From Bacteroidia bacterium (GTDB lineage Bacteria; Bacteroidota; Bacteroidia; B-17B0; Aurantibacillaceae), in assembly GCA_016787705.1 (NCBI GenBank), contig JAEUTP010000020.1, positions 1-64,000 of the forward strand: 64,000 nucleotides of DNA. Reading direction: 5' to 3'. This document shows positions 7,901 through 14,673 of the stretch, one piece after another (position 1 is the first letter of the stretch; every line of letters begins with the position of its first letter). The notes beneath the pieces were generated by a model that saw nothing but the letters and a program-made list of their open reading frames with translations, was not told the DNA's origin and ran no database searches. The translations under genes and the position numbers were made by a program.

Positions 7901-10611
7901 CAGGTAATTATACATCTACAGCTTATTTTACTGATGGTGTCTTAACTTGCACAACAAATGCAATATCTAACGTTTCGGTGGTTGCCACTTCTACTGTTAA
8001 TATGTCGGTGCCTCAGCATACTTGCCAGAATGCAAATATAAATCTGAGCATGGCTGCAACGGGCGCAACAGGATTTAACTGGGCAGGGCCAAATGGATTT
8101 ACTTCTACAAATGCTTCTACAAACATTGTAAATGTTCAACCCATAGCTTCGGGTATTTATACTGCTACAGCCACATTCTTTATTGGTGCGGTTACGTGTT
8201 CAACTTCCAACACTTCATCCATGAGCGTTGTGCCTACAAATACGGTTGCGGTTACTCCCAATTTTACCTTATGCCAGGGTGCAAGCTTAAATTTAGCATC
8301 TAATGCTATAAGTGCAGTTTCTTATTCATGGAATGGCCCGGGTGGATTTACTTCAGCGGCTCAAAATACAGTAGTTCCTGGCATGCTTCCTTCTGGGGCG
8401 GGAAATTACACATCTACAGCTTATTTTACTGATGGTGTTTTAACCTGCACGACGGCGGGAGTATCTAACGTTTCGGTGGTTGCCACACCTTCAACAACTA
8501 TTACTTATTCTGCAAATATTTGTCAAAATGCTACCGAAAACTTTAGTGCATCTGCTCCCGGAGCCGTTTCTTATACCTGGACAGGACCAAATAGTTTTTC
8601 TGCTACCGGTGCAACAGCTTCCATTCCAGGCATTCAAACTAACGGTACAGGTAATTATACAACCACCACCCAATTTGCAATGGGTACTGTAGTTTGTACA
8701 ACTACAGTTACAAACACAGTAAGTGTGGTTGGAACTGCTACTGTGGCTGTTACGCCAACGTCAGGCTTTACTGTTTGTGCCGGCGCTAATGTTACTTTAA
8801 ATGCAAACGCAACTGGTGCAACTTCTTATTCGTGGAATGGCCCCGGAGGTTACACATCACCCAACCAAAATCCAACAATTAATGGGATCTTACCTTCAGG
8901 TACTGGTATCTATACTGCTACAGCTTCTTTTTCAACAGCAGCATTAACCTGTACCACATCTGCCACTTTAAATGGTTCTGTAGTAGCCATACCACCGTTA
9001 ACCGTTACTGCTACAAGTAGTGTGATATGCGCTTTAGAAAGTACTACTATTAATGCGAGTGGATCTCTCAATTATACCTGGACACCCGCAACAACTCTAA
9101 ATACCGGTAACGGCCCAACGGTAATAGCAACGCCATTAGTTGGAACAACAGTTTACAGTATTACAGGGCAAGATGCCAGCGGATGTCTTAAATCAAATAC
9201 CTTAGCAATAGTAGTTAACCCTTTACCATTAGTAACAGCTACAAGTAATACCATGTGTTTTGGAACAAGTGCAGTATTAACAGCTAATGGTGCCATAGGT
9301 TATACCTGGACACCTTCAGGATCATTAAGCAGTGCTAATGGAACAGCAGTTACTGCAACCCCAGCATCTAGTAGCATTTATACCGTTACAGGAGTGAGTA
9401 ATAAAGGTTGCTTAAATACAGCTACCGCCAACGTACATGTAAATCCATTGCCAGTAATATCGACAAATAATTACACGATCTGCTATGGCAAGTCGGCAAA
9501 CGTTAGTGTATCGGGGGCAAATAATTATACATGGACTCCGGCTACCGCTTTAAGTGCAACCAATTTACCTAATGTTACCGCTAATCCGTTAACTACTACA
9601 GTTTATAGTGTTACCGGACAAGATCTTAATGGCTGTAAGCAGTCAAGTGTTTCAACGGTTGTAGTTAACCCACTGCCAATTATTAGCATAACATCTCCTA
9701 GTGTAATATGTAATGGCCAAAGTGCTTTAATGACAGCAGGGGGCGCTATAAGTTATACCTGGAGCACAGGTGCATTTACAACATCTGAATCGGTGAGTCC
9801 AAATACATCAACAACATATAGTGTAACCGGAAAAGATGCTAATGGCTGCATAAATGATACCAGTGTATTTTTAAATGTGTTGATACAACCTACTTTAACT
9901 ATTTCAGGATCGCCAACGGTTTGCATAGGAAATATGATAACGCTTACAGCAACCGGAGGCACAGGTTACAGTTGGAATACAGGAGAAACAACAAGTGTGA
10001 TAAATGTAGAACCTCAATCAAACAGTATGTATACCGTAAGTTCGGGTACAGCACCATGCAGTTCTTCGACTGTTTTTGCAGTTACAGTTTATACACCGCA
10101 ATCGCAAGCTCCTTATGCAGATCCGCCTTTAATCACTTATGGTTCATCAAGTGTTATTCATGCAAATGTCACAGGAAGCAATCCATTTAACTGGTCATCA
10201 TCACCCGATATAAGCTGTAATAATTGTGAAGCAAATACAGTTTCTCCGTCAGGAACTACTGTTTATTATGTTACACTTACCGATAATCAGGGTTGTGTTA
10301 TTACAAATTCAGTTGTTGTAGAAGTAGATTTTGTTTGTGGAGATGTATTTTTACCAACTGCATTCAGTCCGAATAATGATGGCTTTAATGATACATGGTG
10401 TGTGTATTCAAATTGTGTTACTTCCATGAATCTACAACTTTATAACCGTTGGGGCGAAAAAGTTTTTGAGAGCAATGATAAAAAGATCTGTTGGGACGGC
10501 ACCCATAATGGTACACTGCAAAACGATGCTGTTTTTATTTACCAGCTAACAGCTTCACTCGCTAATGGAGCTAAAATAATTAAAAAAGGTAATGTGACCC
10601 TGAAACGATAA
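4918..10611 (+). CDS. Giant repeat adhesin with gliding-motility-type C-terminal domain (T9SS type B cargo)
   Basis: This 1,897-residue surface protein has a signal peptide (about 1-25), a non-repetitive N-terminal region, and a run of Ig/PKD-like beta domains each with a Cys near its start and an aromatic YxWxGP-like core. From about residue 444 to 1357 two alternating ~83-residue domain types form a 166-residue unit repeated about five times. Shorter C-x-G / Y-T-W-T-P domains follow to about 1800. The C-terminus (FLPTAFSPNNDGFND, then YNRWGEKVFES and WDGT) is a CHU_C gliding-motility domain, recognised by the T9SS. The PorP/SprF gene starts at the base after the stop codon. SprB of Flavobacterium johnsoniae is a functional analogue of this class. 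Adhesion is inferred from architecture; the ligand is unknown. Confidence 0.88.
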   Translation: MNRNFYKIFFIFYLVILSGKKFYAQNPAACNNLVNLCTNSAFSFSANSGTGLVAGLNISNPFSNPQAVNVGCMFTNVANPQWLLLNITSSGNLGFSFGAFFSAFPQAGNYDWIMWPYSPNACNDIFNNLLPPVACNWNCTGGGGTGMGTVPPGGNPCNFQPSIPVTQGQQFIILITNPSGVNTPVSFANTGSAGVSCNPILYNNQTACPGQLAIFTGTWVNSSSGSYTLQPGNVVQSNPNFTVSSLVTQVYTVSAQGTNLSSVAIADQTTFTLTINPIIPISVATPTNFCYGSNATFTVSPAGTGTFDVTGPSAPTTSFATTNISYPNVTTSNIGTFTIAASYTNGCTGTQTAQINVAPNHSITVTSNTNTCMNGTVSLTSSMPTATAYAWTGPNSFASSLQNPVLNNMQPVESGVYTVTSNINFNGITCPKSNTVQVSVVTTSAVAVTPNFTLCEGSILNLTSSATGAASYSWNGPASYTSTSQNPSIFGMLPSGAGNYTATASFTNAALTCTTSAVSNVSVVATPAVTMTVPPHICQNATANLSVNATGASAYTWAGPNSFTSSLSNPSIISVQPVASGIYTTTTVFSIGTVSCPIINTASMSVVGTNTVAVTLNFTVCQGSNVNLTSNASGSPTYSWSGPGTYTSSTQNPTLPSVLPIDAGNYNVTAMFTDGVLTCTTGAISNVSVVATSPVTLTIPTHTCQNATINMSIAATGATGFNWAGPNGFTSTNASTNIVNVQPAAAGVYTATATFSIGTVSCPTSNTASMSVVATNTVAVTPNFTLCQGSGLNLTSNATSAVSYSWNGPGGFTSAAQNTLVAGMLPSGAGNYTATAYFTDGVLTCTTSAVSNVSVVATSTVNMSVPQHTCQNANINLSMAATGATGFNWAGPNGFTSTNASTNIVNVQPAATGVYTATATFSIGAVTCSTSNTSSMSVVPTNTVAVTPNFTLCQGASLNLVSNAAGSPTYSWNGPGGFTSATQNTLVVGMLPSGAGNYTSTAYFTDGVLTCTTNAISNVSVVATSTVNMSVPQHTCQNANINLSMAATGATGFNWAGPNGFTSTNASTNIVNVQPIASGIYTATATFFIGAVTCSTSNTSSMSVVPTNTVAVTPNFTLCQGASLNLASNAISAVSYSWNGPGGFTSAAQNTVVPGMLPSGAGNYTSTAYFTDGVLTCTTAGVSNVSVVATPSTTITYSANICQNATENFSASAPGAVSYTWTGPNSFSATGATASIPGIQTNGTGNYTTTTQFAMGTVVCTTTVTNTVSVVGTATVAVTPTSGFTVCAGANVTLNANATGATSYSWNGPGGYTSPNQNPTINGILPSGTGIYTATASFSTAALTCTTSATLNGSVVAIPPLTVTATSSVICALESTTINASGSLNYTWTPATTLNTGNGPTVIATPLVGTTVYSITGQDASGCLKSNTLAIVVNPLPLVTATSNTMCFGTSAVLTANGAIGYTWTPSGSLSSANGTAVTATPASSSIYTVTGVSNKGCLNTATANVHVNPLPVISTNNYTICYGKSANVSVSGANNYTWTPATALSATNLPNVTANPLTTTVYSVTGQDLNGCKQSSVSTVVVNPLPIISITSPSVICNGQSALMTAGGAISYTWSTGAFTTSESVSPNTSTTYSVTGKDANGCINDTSVFLNVLIQPTLTISGSPTVCIGNMITLTATGGTGYSWNTGETTSVINVEPQSNSMYTVSSGTAPCSSSTVFAVTVYTPQSQAPYADPPLITYGSSSVIHANVTGSNPFNWSSSPDISCNNCEANTVSPSGTTVYYVTLTDNQGCVITNSVVVEVDFVCGDVFLPTAFSPNNDGFNDTWCVYSNCVTSMNLQLYNRWGEKVFESNDKKICWDGTHNGTLQNDAVFIYQLTASLANGAKIIKKGNVTLKR
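6250..8990 (+). repeat. About five tandem 498-bp repeats within the adhesin gene
   Basis: Unit starts fall near 6250, 6751, 7246, 7746, 8244 and 8741, about 495-498 bp apart. Each unit codes for two different Ig-like domains in the order VAVTPNFTLCQG-type then VPQHTCQNA-type. The copies starting in the second domain at 7483 and 7981 are nearly identical at the DNA level for roughly 170 bp, including silent sites, which points to recent duplication or gene conversion. Confidence 0.85.
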
Positions 10612-11640
10612 ATGAAATTAATATATATATATTTATTTATTTTTATACTGTTTGCAAAGAATGTTTTTTGCCAGGATGCTCACCTTACGCAATACTTTAT
10701 AGCACCTCAAATGATCAACCCATCTGCTTTTGGTGTTATTAATTCTTTTGAAGCAGGGTTTCAATATAAATCGCAATGGAATGCTTTTACAAAGGGATTT
10801 ACAACCTACTCTGCGTTTGTAAACAAACAAATACCAAACAACAGGCAGGATAACAGAGGTTTCTTTTCAGCTGGATTACATTTTGGTTACGACAGATCGG
10901 GAGATGCCCGATTAACAGCTGTTAACGGGGTTTTACCGGTTAATTATTCTTTAAAGTTAAACGATCATCAATTTTTAACTTCAGGTGTATCTGCCGGATT
11001 TTTTCAAAGGTCAATATCAGGAGTAGAACAAACCTGGGGTTCGCAATACGACGGTTTAAATTACAACGCATCTTTACCAAACGAAAATACAGGGCGTCAA
11101 TCTATGGTAAAATTAGATGTTGGCGCAGGCATAGCATTAATAAATAAAAAAACTAAAAGATCATTTGCGGCAAACAGCGAACCGTCAAATACATTTGGTT
11201 TGTCTGTTGCGCATATCAATAAACCAAGGTATTCTTTTTACAGAAGTAATGAACGACTAGCAATGCGTTTTAATGTATATGAATCGTTCAATTATTGTTT
11301 CAACGGCTCACCCTACTCCATATCCCCATCTCTTATGTTTCAATACCAGGGTAAGGCCACCGAAACTATCTTGGGGGCCATGCTTCATTATAAATCAGGT
11401 AACGAATCTTTTATTACCGGTGTAAAGAAACCAAGCGAGTATGGTTTTGGCGTTTATTACAGATACAGAGACGCATTTGCCATAAATGCTTTTGCAGAAA
11501 TTAAAAAAATAATGTTTGGTATCTCTTATGATATAAATACATCTACTTTATTAAAAACCTCTAAAGGCAGAGGTGGCCTTGAAGTATTTATAAAGATAAA
11601 AAATTCAAATTATTTATATAAACGGTTTGGTAAGTGGTAA
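10612..11640 (+). CDS. PorP/SprF-family type IX secretion outer-membrane protein
   Basis: The 342-residue protein has a signal peptide ending at VFCQ and the family's N-terminal signature QDAHLTQYFIAPQMINPSAF, followed by beta-strand-rich sequence consistent with a 14-stranded outer-membrane barrel. PorP/SprF proteins take part in export or surface attachment of specific T9SS cargo, and SprF is needed for SprB display in F. johnsoniae. The ATG is immediately adjacent to the TAA of the adhesin gene (no intergenic base), so the two are almost certainly co-translated and this is the dedicated partner of that adhesin. Confidence 0.93.
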   Translation: MKLIYIYLFIFILFAKNVFCQDAHLTQYFIAPQMINPSAFGVINSFEAGFQYKSQWNAFTKGFTTYSAFVNKQIPNNRQDNRGFFSAGLHFGYDRSGDARLTAVNGVLPVNYSLKLNDHQFLTSGVSAGFFQRSISGVEQTWGSQYDGLNYNASLPNENTGRQSMVKLDVGAGIALINKKTKRSFAANSEPSNTFGLSVAHINKPRYSFYRSNERLAMRFNVYESFNYCFNGSPYSISPSLMFQYQGKATETILGAMLHYKSGNESFITGVKKPSEYGFGVYYRYRDAFAINAFAEIKKIMFGISYDINTSTLLKTSKGRGGLEVFIKIKNSNYLYKRFGKW

Positions 11641-11682
11641 ACAATTCCGCTTGATTATTCTTGAATTGTAGATCTTTTTTCG
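11641..11682 (+). terminator. Possible terminator after the adhesin-PorP/SprF operon
   Basis: Arms CAATTC and GAATTG enclose a 15-nt loop and are followed by GTAGATCTTTTTTC. The stem is short and AT-rich with an interrupted T tract, so this is only a candidate. Confidence 0.3.
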
Positions 11683-11810
11683 TCTTCTGCTGTATTATGA
11701 TAAAAAACAGATAATTTCCACGTTATTAGCCACCTAATGAGATTTAACATTATTCTAAATATAATTATGATAAATAATGTTTAAAGAACATTCGTTCAGT
11801 CTTTAATATT

Positions 11811-11818
11811 TATATTTG
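11811..11818 (+). promoter_or_regulatory. Putative promoter of the DUF2911 gene (TATATTTG)
   Basis: TATATTTG fits TAnnTTTG and ends 33 nt before the ATG at 11852. The TTG inside this motif is in frame with the gene and could be mistaken for a start codon. No clear -33 element is present. Confidence 0.5.
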
Positions 11819-11851
11819 AAACCTTTAAACTTAAACCTAAAAACAACTAAC

Positions 11852-12706
11852 ATGTTACAAAAATTAAAATCTTTTTCTGCCGCAGTGGCCCTAACAGCTT
11901 TAACGGCAACAAACATTAATGCACAATTAAAAGTGCCGGCACCAAGCCCGTTGCAAACAGTTAAACAGGCATTTGCGCTATCTGATATTACTATTGAATA
12001 CTCGCGTCCGAGCGCTAAAGGCCGTGTTATTTATGGTGATGTTGTTCCGTTTGGAAAGGTATGGCGTACAGGTGCTAACGGTGCTACAAAAATTACTTTT
12101 GGTGAAGATGTTAAAGTGGAAGGAAACGATGTAAAAGCCGGAACATACGCTTTATACACTATTCCAAATAAAGACAGCTGGGAGATTATGTTGTACAAGG
12201 ATCTTACTTTAGGTGGAAATGTTGCAGAATATAAAAAAGAAAATGAACTATTACGTTTTGTTGTTAAACCTACAAATATGGGTGATGATAAAGTGGAGAC
12301 GTTTTCTATCGACTTTTCTGATATGACTTCTACTTCTACAAAAATTGAATTAGTTTGGGAAAAAACACGTGTAGCAATTAATGTAGTTGCAGATATTGAT
12401 GCTAAGATCATGAAAAATATTGACAATTCATTAGCCGCAGATACACGCCCTTACTTCCAGGCAGCAAGTTATTATTATGAGACAAACAAGGACCTTGCAA
12501 AAGCTTTTGAGTGGGTAAACAAAGCTATCGAAAATAACCCTAAAGGATTTTGGATAGTATTGTTAAAAGCAAAGATACAAGCTAAACAAAATGATAAAAA
12601 AGGTGCAGTTGCAACAGCGGAACAGGTTATTACTTTAGCCACAGAAGCTAAAAATGATGATTATGTAGCTATGGCAAAAAAATTAATTGCTGAGAATAAG
12701 AAGTAG
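11852..12706 (+). CDS. Exported DUF2911 domain protein with helical C-terminal repeats
   Basis: The 284-residue product has a signal peptide ending TNINAQ, a DUF2911 domain (about residues 28-165; SPLQTVKQAFALSDITIEYSRP, GKVWRTGAN, GTYALYTIP), and a C-terminal helical part (about 195-284) resembling TPR units (YYYETNKDLAKAFEWVNKAI). DUF2911 is a Bacteroidota-enriched beta domain of unknown activity. I chose ATG 11852 rather than an in-frame TTG at 11816 because the TTG lies inside a promoter-like motif and the signal peptide begins at the ATG. The gene is single, with its own promoter and terminator. Confidence 0.85.
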   Translation: MLQKLKSFSAAVALTALTATNINAQLKVPAPSPLQTVKQAFALSDITIEYSRPSAKGRVIYGDVVPFGKVWRTGANGATKITFGEDVKVEGNDVKAGTYALYTIPNKDSWEIMLYKDLTLGGNVAEYKKENELLRFVVKPTNMGDDKVETFSIDFSDMTSTSTKIELVWEKTRVAINVVADIDAKIMKNIDNSLAADTRPYFQAASYYYETNKDLAKAFEWVNKAIENNPKGFWIVLLKAKIQAKQNDKKGAVATAEQVITLATEAKNDDYVAMAKKLIAENKK

Positions 12707-12734
12707 TCGTTTAGACAAGCTCAACGAACATATA

Positions 12735-12767
12735 TAAAAAAGCCTTGCTATAAAGCGAGGCTTTTTT
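12735..12767. terminator. Bidirectional rho-independent terminator
   Basis: AAAAAAGCCT-TGC ... GCGAGGCTTTTTT forms a GC-rich stem flanked by A and T tracts, so it can serve both the plus-strand DUF2911 gene and the minus-strand symporter gene that converge here. Confidence 0.8.
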
Positions 12768-14463
12768 ATGCAGTAATTTTTCTTCTATTAAATATCTGCT
12801 GTATCACAAACGCAAAGGCCATTACCAACAAACAGCCAATTACATTGAGCCATAAGAACGCAGTCAGGTCTGTCATCCAGGCATACACAATAAATATTTC
12901 TGCAAGAATAGCTGCATAAAAAACGGCTGCTCCTCCAACCTTCTTCATATAAAATGCTACCAAAAAAATTCCTAAAATAGTGCCATAAAATAACGATCCT
13001 AAAATATTAACAGCCTCAATTAAATTACCCAGGCGACTTGCATAAAAAGCAACTACAATACAAAACAAACCCCAGGCTAAAGTTATCCTGCGCGATGCCG
13101 AAAGGTATTTTGCATCATTTTCATTTTTCTTAAAAATGCGCTTGTAAAAATCAACTACCGTTGTAGATGCCAATGAATTTAAGCCACTCGCCGTTGAACC
13201 CATGGCTGCTAAAAAAATAACCGCAATTAAAATTCCTACTACACCTATTGGTAATTGCTGGGTTACAAAGCTTAAAAAAACATAATTGGTGTCGTTCGTA
13301 TCTGCTTTTGCATCGTTCTTCTTCATTAAAGCTGTTACTTCTTTTTTGATCTCTATATTTTTTTTATCAGCTGCCTGAACCTTTTTTCGTGCTTCATTTA
13401 TCACATTTTCATTCTTGCTATGAAGAGCGTCTACAAGCGTTTCAACATCTTTTTGCTTTTCTATATTTGCTGCATAGTACTTATTTTCCAATAAAGTAAA
13501 TTGCTCTTTATACTGGCTTTTCCTGATCTTATCTACCTCTACTTTATTAAAAAATATCGGCGCCTGATGAAATTGATAGAATGTAAATACGAAAACACCG
13601 ATCAATAAAATAAAAAATTGCATTGGGATCTTTACAAGACCATTCATTACCAAACCTAAACGGCTTTGTGTTATTGAGCTGCCCGTCAAATAGCGCCCTA
13701 CCTGCGATTGATCTGTTCCAAAATAAGAAAGCTGTAAAAAGAAGCCGCCAATAATGCCAGACCAGATATTGTAGCGATTATTTAGATCAAACGTAGTATC
13801 AATAGCGTTCAACTTATTCATCTTTCCTGCAATATGCAACGCATCTATAACACCAACATTTTGTGGTAATAAATGAATTACCATGTAGGCCGCTAAAAAT
13901 AAACCTCCAAAAATAATGCTCATTTGTAATACCTGTGTATACGAAACAGCCTTGGTACCGCCATAAACAGTATAAACAATAACAAGCAAGCCATTAAAAA
14001 TGATTGTATAAAAAACATCTACATTTAAAATGGTAGATAATATAATTGCAGGCGCGTAAATAGTAATTCCGGTAGAAAGTCCGCGTTGCAACAAAAATAA
14101 AGAGGCTGTTAAGGTGCGTGTTTTATTATCAAAACGTTTTTCTAAAAATTCGTAAGCTGTAAATACTTTTAGTTTACTAAACATAGGAATGAACGTAATG
14201 CACAATACAACCATTGCTAACGGTAGGCCAAAATAAAATTGCACAAAACGTAAACCATCACTAAAACCCTGGCCGGGTGCAGAAAGAAAAGTAATGGCAC
14301 TTGCCTGGGTAGCCATAACCGAAAGGCCTACATGGTACCATGGTAGTTTACGATCTGCCAATAAATAACCATCTATATTTTTTGTACCCCGGCTTTTCCA
14401 GATACCATAAAAGATAATGAACAGAAGCGTAACGCTTAATACTATCCAGTCAATTAAACTCAT
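12766..14463 (-). CDS. Sodium:solute symporter (SSS/SLC5 family)
   Basis: This 565-residue inner-membrane protein carries about 13 hydrophobic segments. Near the N-terminus YHVGLSVMATQASAITFLSAP matches the conserved TM2 sodium-binding motif of the SSS family, and GGTKAVSYTQVLQ occurs in the next conserved block. Residues about 305-400 form a long hydrophilic, coiled-coil-like insertion (Lys/Glu-rich) between two membrane segments. Substrate cannot be read from sequence. The gene overlaps by four bases (ATGA) with a small upstream membrane-protein gene and lies downstream of a PIG-L deacetylase, so uptake of a sugar- or amide-derived compound is a reasonable guess only. Confidence 0.9.
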   Translation of the reverse strand: MSLIDWIVLSVTLLFIIFYGIWKSRGTKNIDGYLLADRKLPWYHVGLSVMATQASAITFLSAPGQGFSDGLRFVQFYFGLPLAMVVLCITFIPMFSKLKVFTAYEFLEKRFDNKTRTLTASLFLLQRGLSTGITIYAPAIILSTILNVDVFYTIIFNGLLVIVYTVYGGTKAVSYTQVLQMSIIFGGLFLAAYMVIHLLPQNVGVIDALHIAGKMNKLNAIDTTFDLNNRYNIWSGIIGGFFLQLSYFGTDQSQVGRYLTGSSITQSRLGLVMNGLVKIPMQFFILLIGVFVFTFYQFHQAPIFFNKVEVDKIRKSQYKEQFTLLENKYYAANIEKQKDVETLVDALHSKNENVINEARKKVQAADKKNIEIKKEVTALMKKNDAKADTNDTNYVFLSFVTQQLPIGVVGILIAVIFLAAMGSTASGLNSLASTTVVDFYKRIFKKNENDAKYLSASRRITLAWGLFCIVVAFYASRLGNLIEAVNILGSLFYGTILGIFLVAFYMKKVGGAAVFYAAILAEIFIVYAWMTDLTAFLWLNVIGCLLVMAFAFVIQQIFNRRKITA

Positions 14464-14573
14464 TTAAAATACTCGGTAAAAAAGTAAAGAAAAACAATAA
14501 CAATTATCAATACACCTATAACTACTGCATAAACTGCTCGCCAATTTTTAAATATTGATTTATTTTGCTCCAT
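14460..14573 (-). CDS. 37-residue single-pass membrane microprotein coupled to the symporter
   Basis: An ATG at 14573 opens a 37-codon frame ending in TGA at 14462-14460, overlapping the symporter ATG by four bases. The peptide starts MEQNKSIFKNWR, then has a hydrophobic stretch of about 20 residues (VYAVVIGVLIIVIVFLYFF) and a short TEYFK tail, so one membrane helix with a positively charged N-terminal side is predicted. Some SSS transporters have small membrane partners encoded next to them (YjcH with ActP, YhdT with PanF). By analogy this may be an accessory subunit. The overlap favours a real, translationally coupled gene; function is unproven. Confidence 0.62.
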   Translation of the reverse strand: MEQNKSIFKNWRAVYAVVIGVLIIVIVFLYFFTEYFK

Positions 14574-14582
14574 TTTAATTTA

Positions 14583-14661
14583 ACCACAAAGACACAAAGT
14601 CACTAAGATACACAAAGAAGAAACTTAGTGCAACTTTGTGCTATCTCTGTGTCTTTGTGGT
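14583..14661. repeat. Compound inverted-repeat intergenic element
   Basis: Outer arms of 17 nt (14583-14599 ACCACAAAGACACAAAG and 14645-14661) pair with one mismatch. Inside them CACTAAG (14601-14607) pairs with CTTAGTG (14624-14630), and CACAAAG (14611-14617) pairs with CTTTGTG (14634-14640), the last two pairs interleaving. Similar CACAAAGACACAAAG elements are scattered in Bacteroidota genomes. Lying between deacetylase and microprotein genes, it may act as an mRNA processing or attenuation structure. Confidence 0.75.
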
Positions 14662-14673
14662 AAAACATAAAAG

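Noticed and set aside
8480..8692. 70-codon second frame inside the adhesin repeats
   Set aside because: It is a shadow frame created by repeat codon usage and has no start signals.
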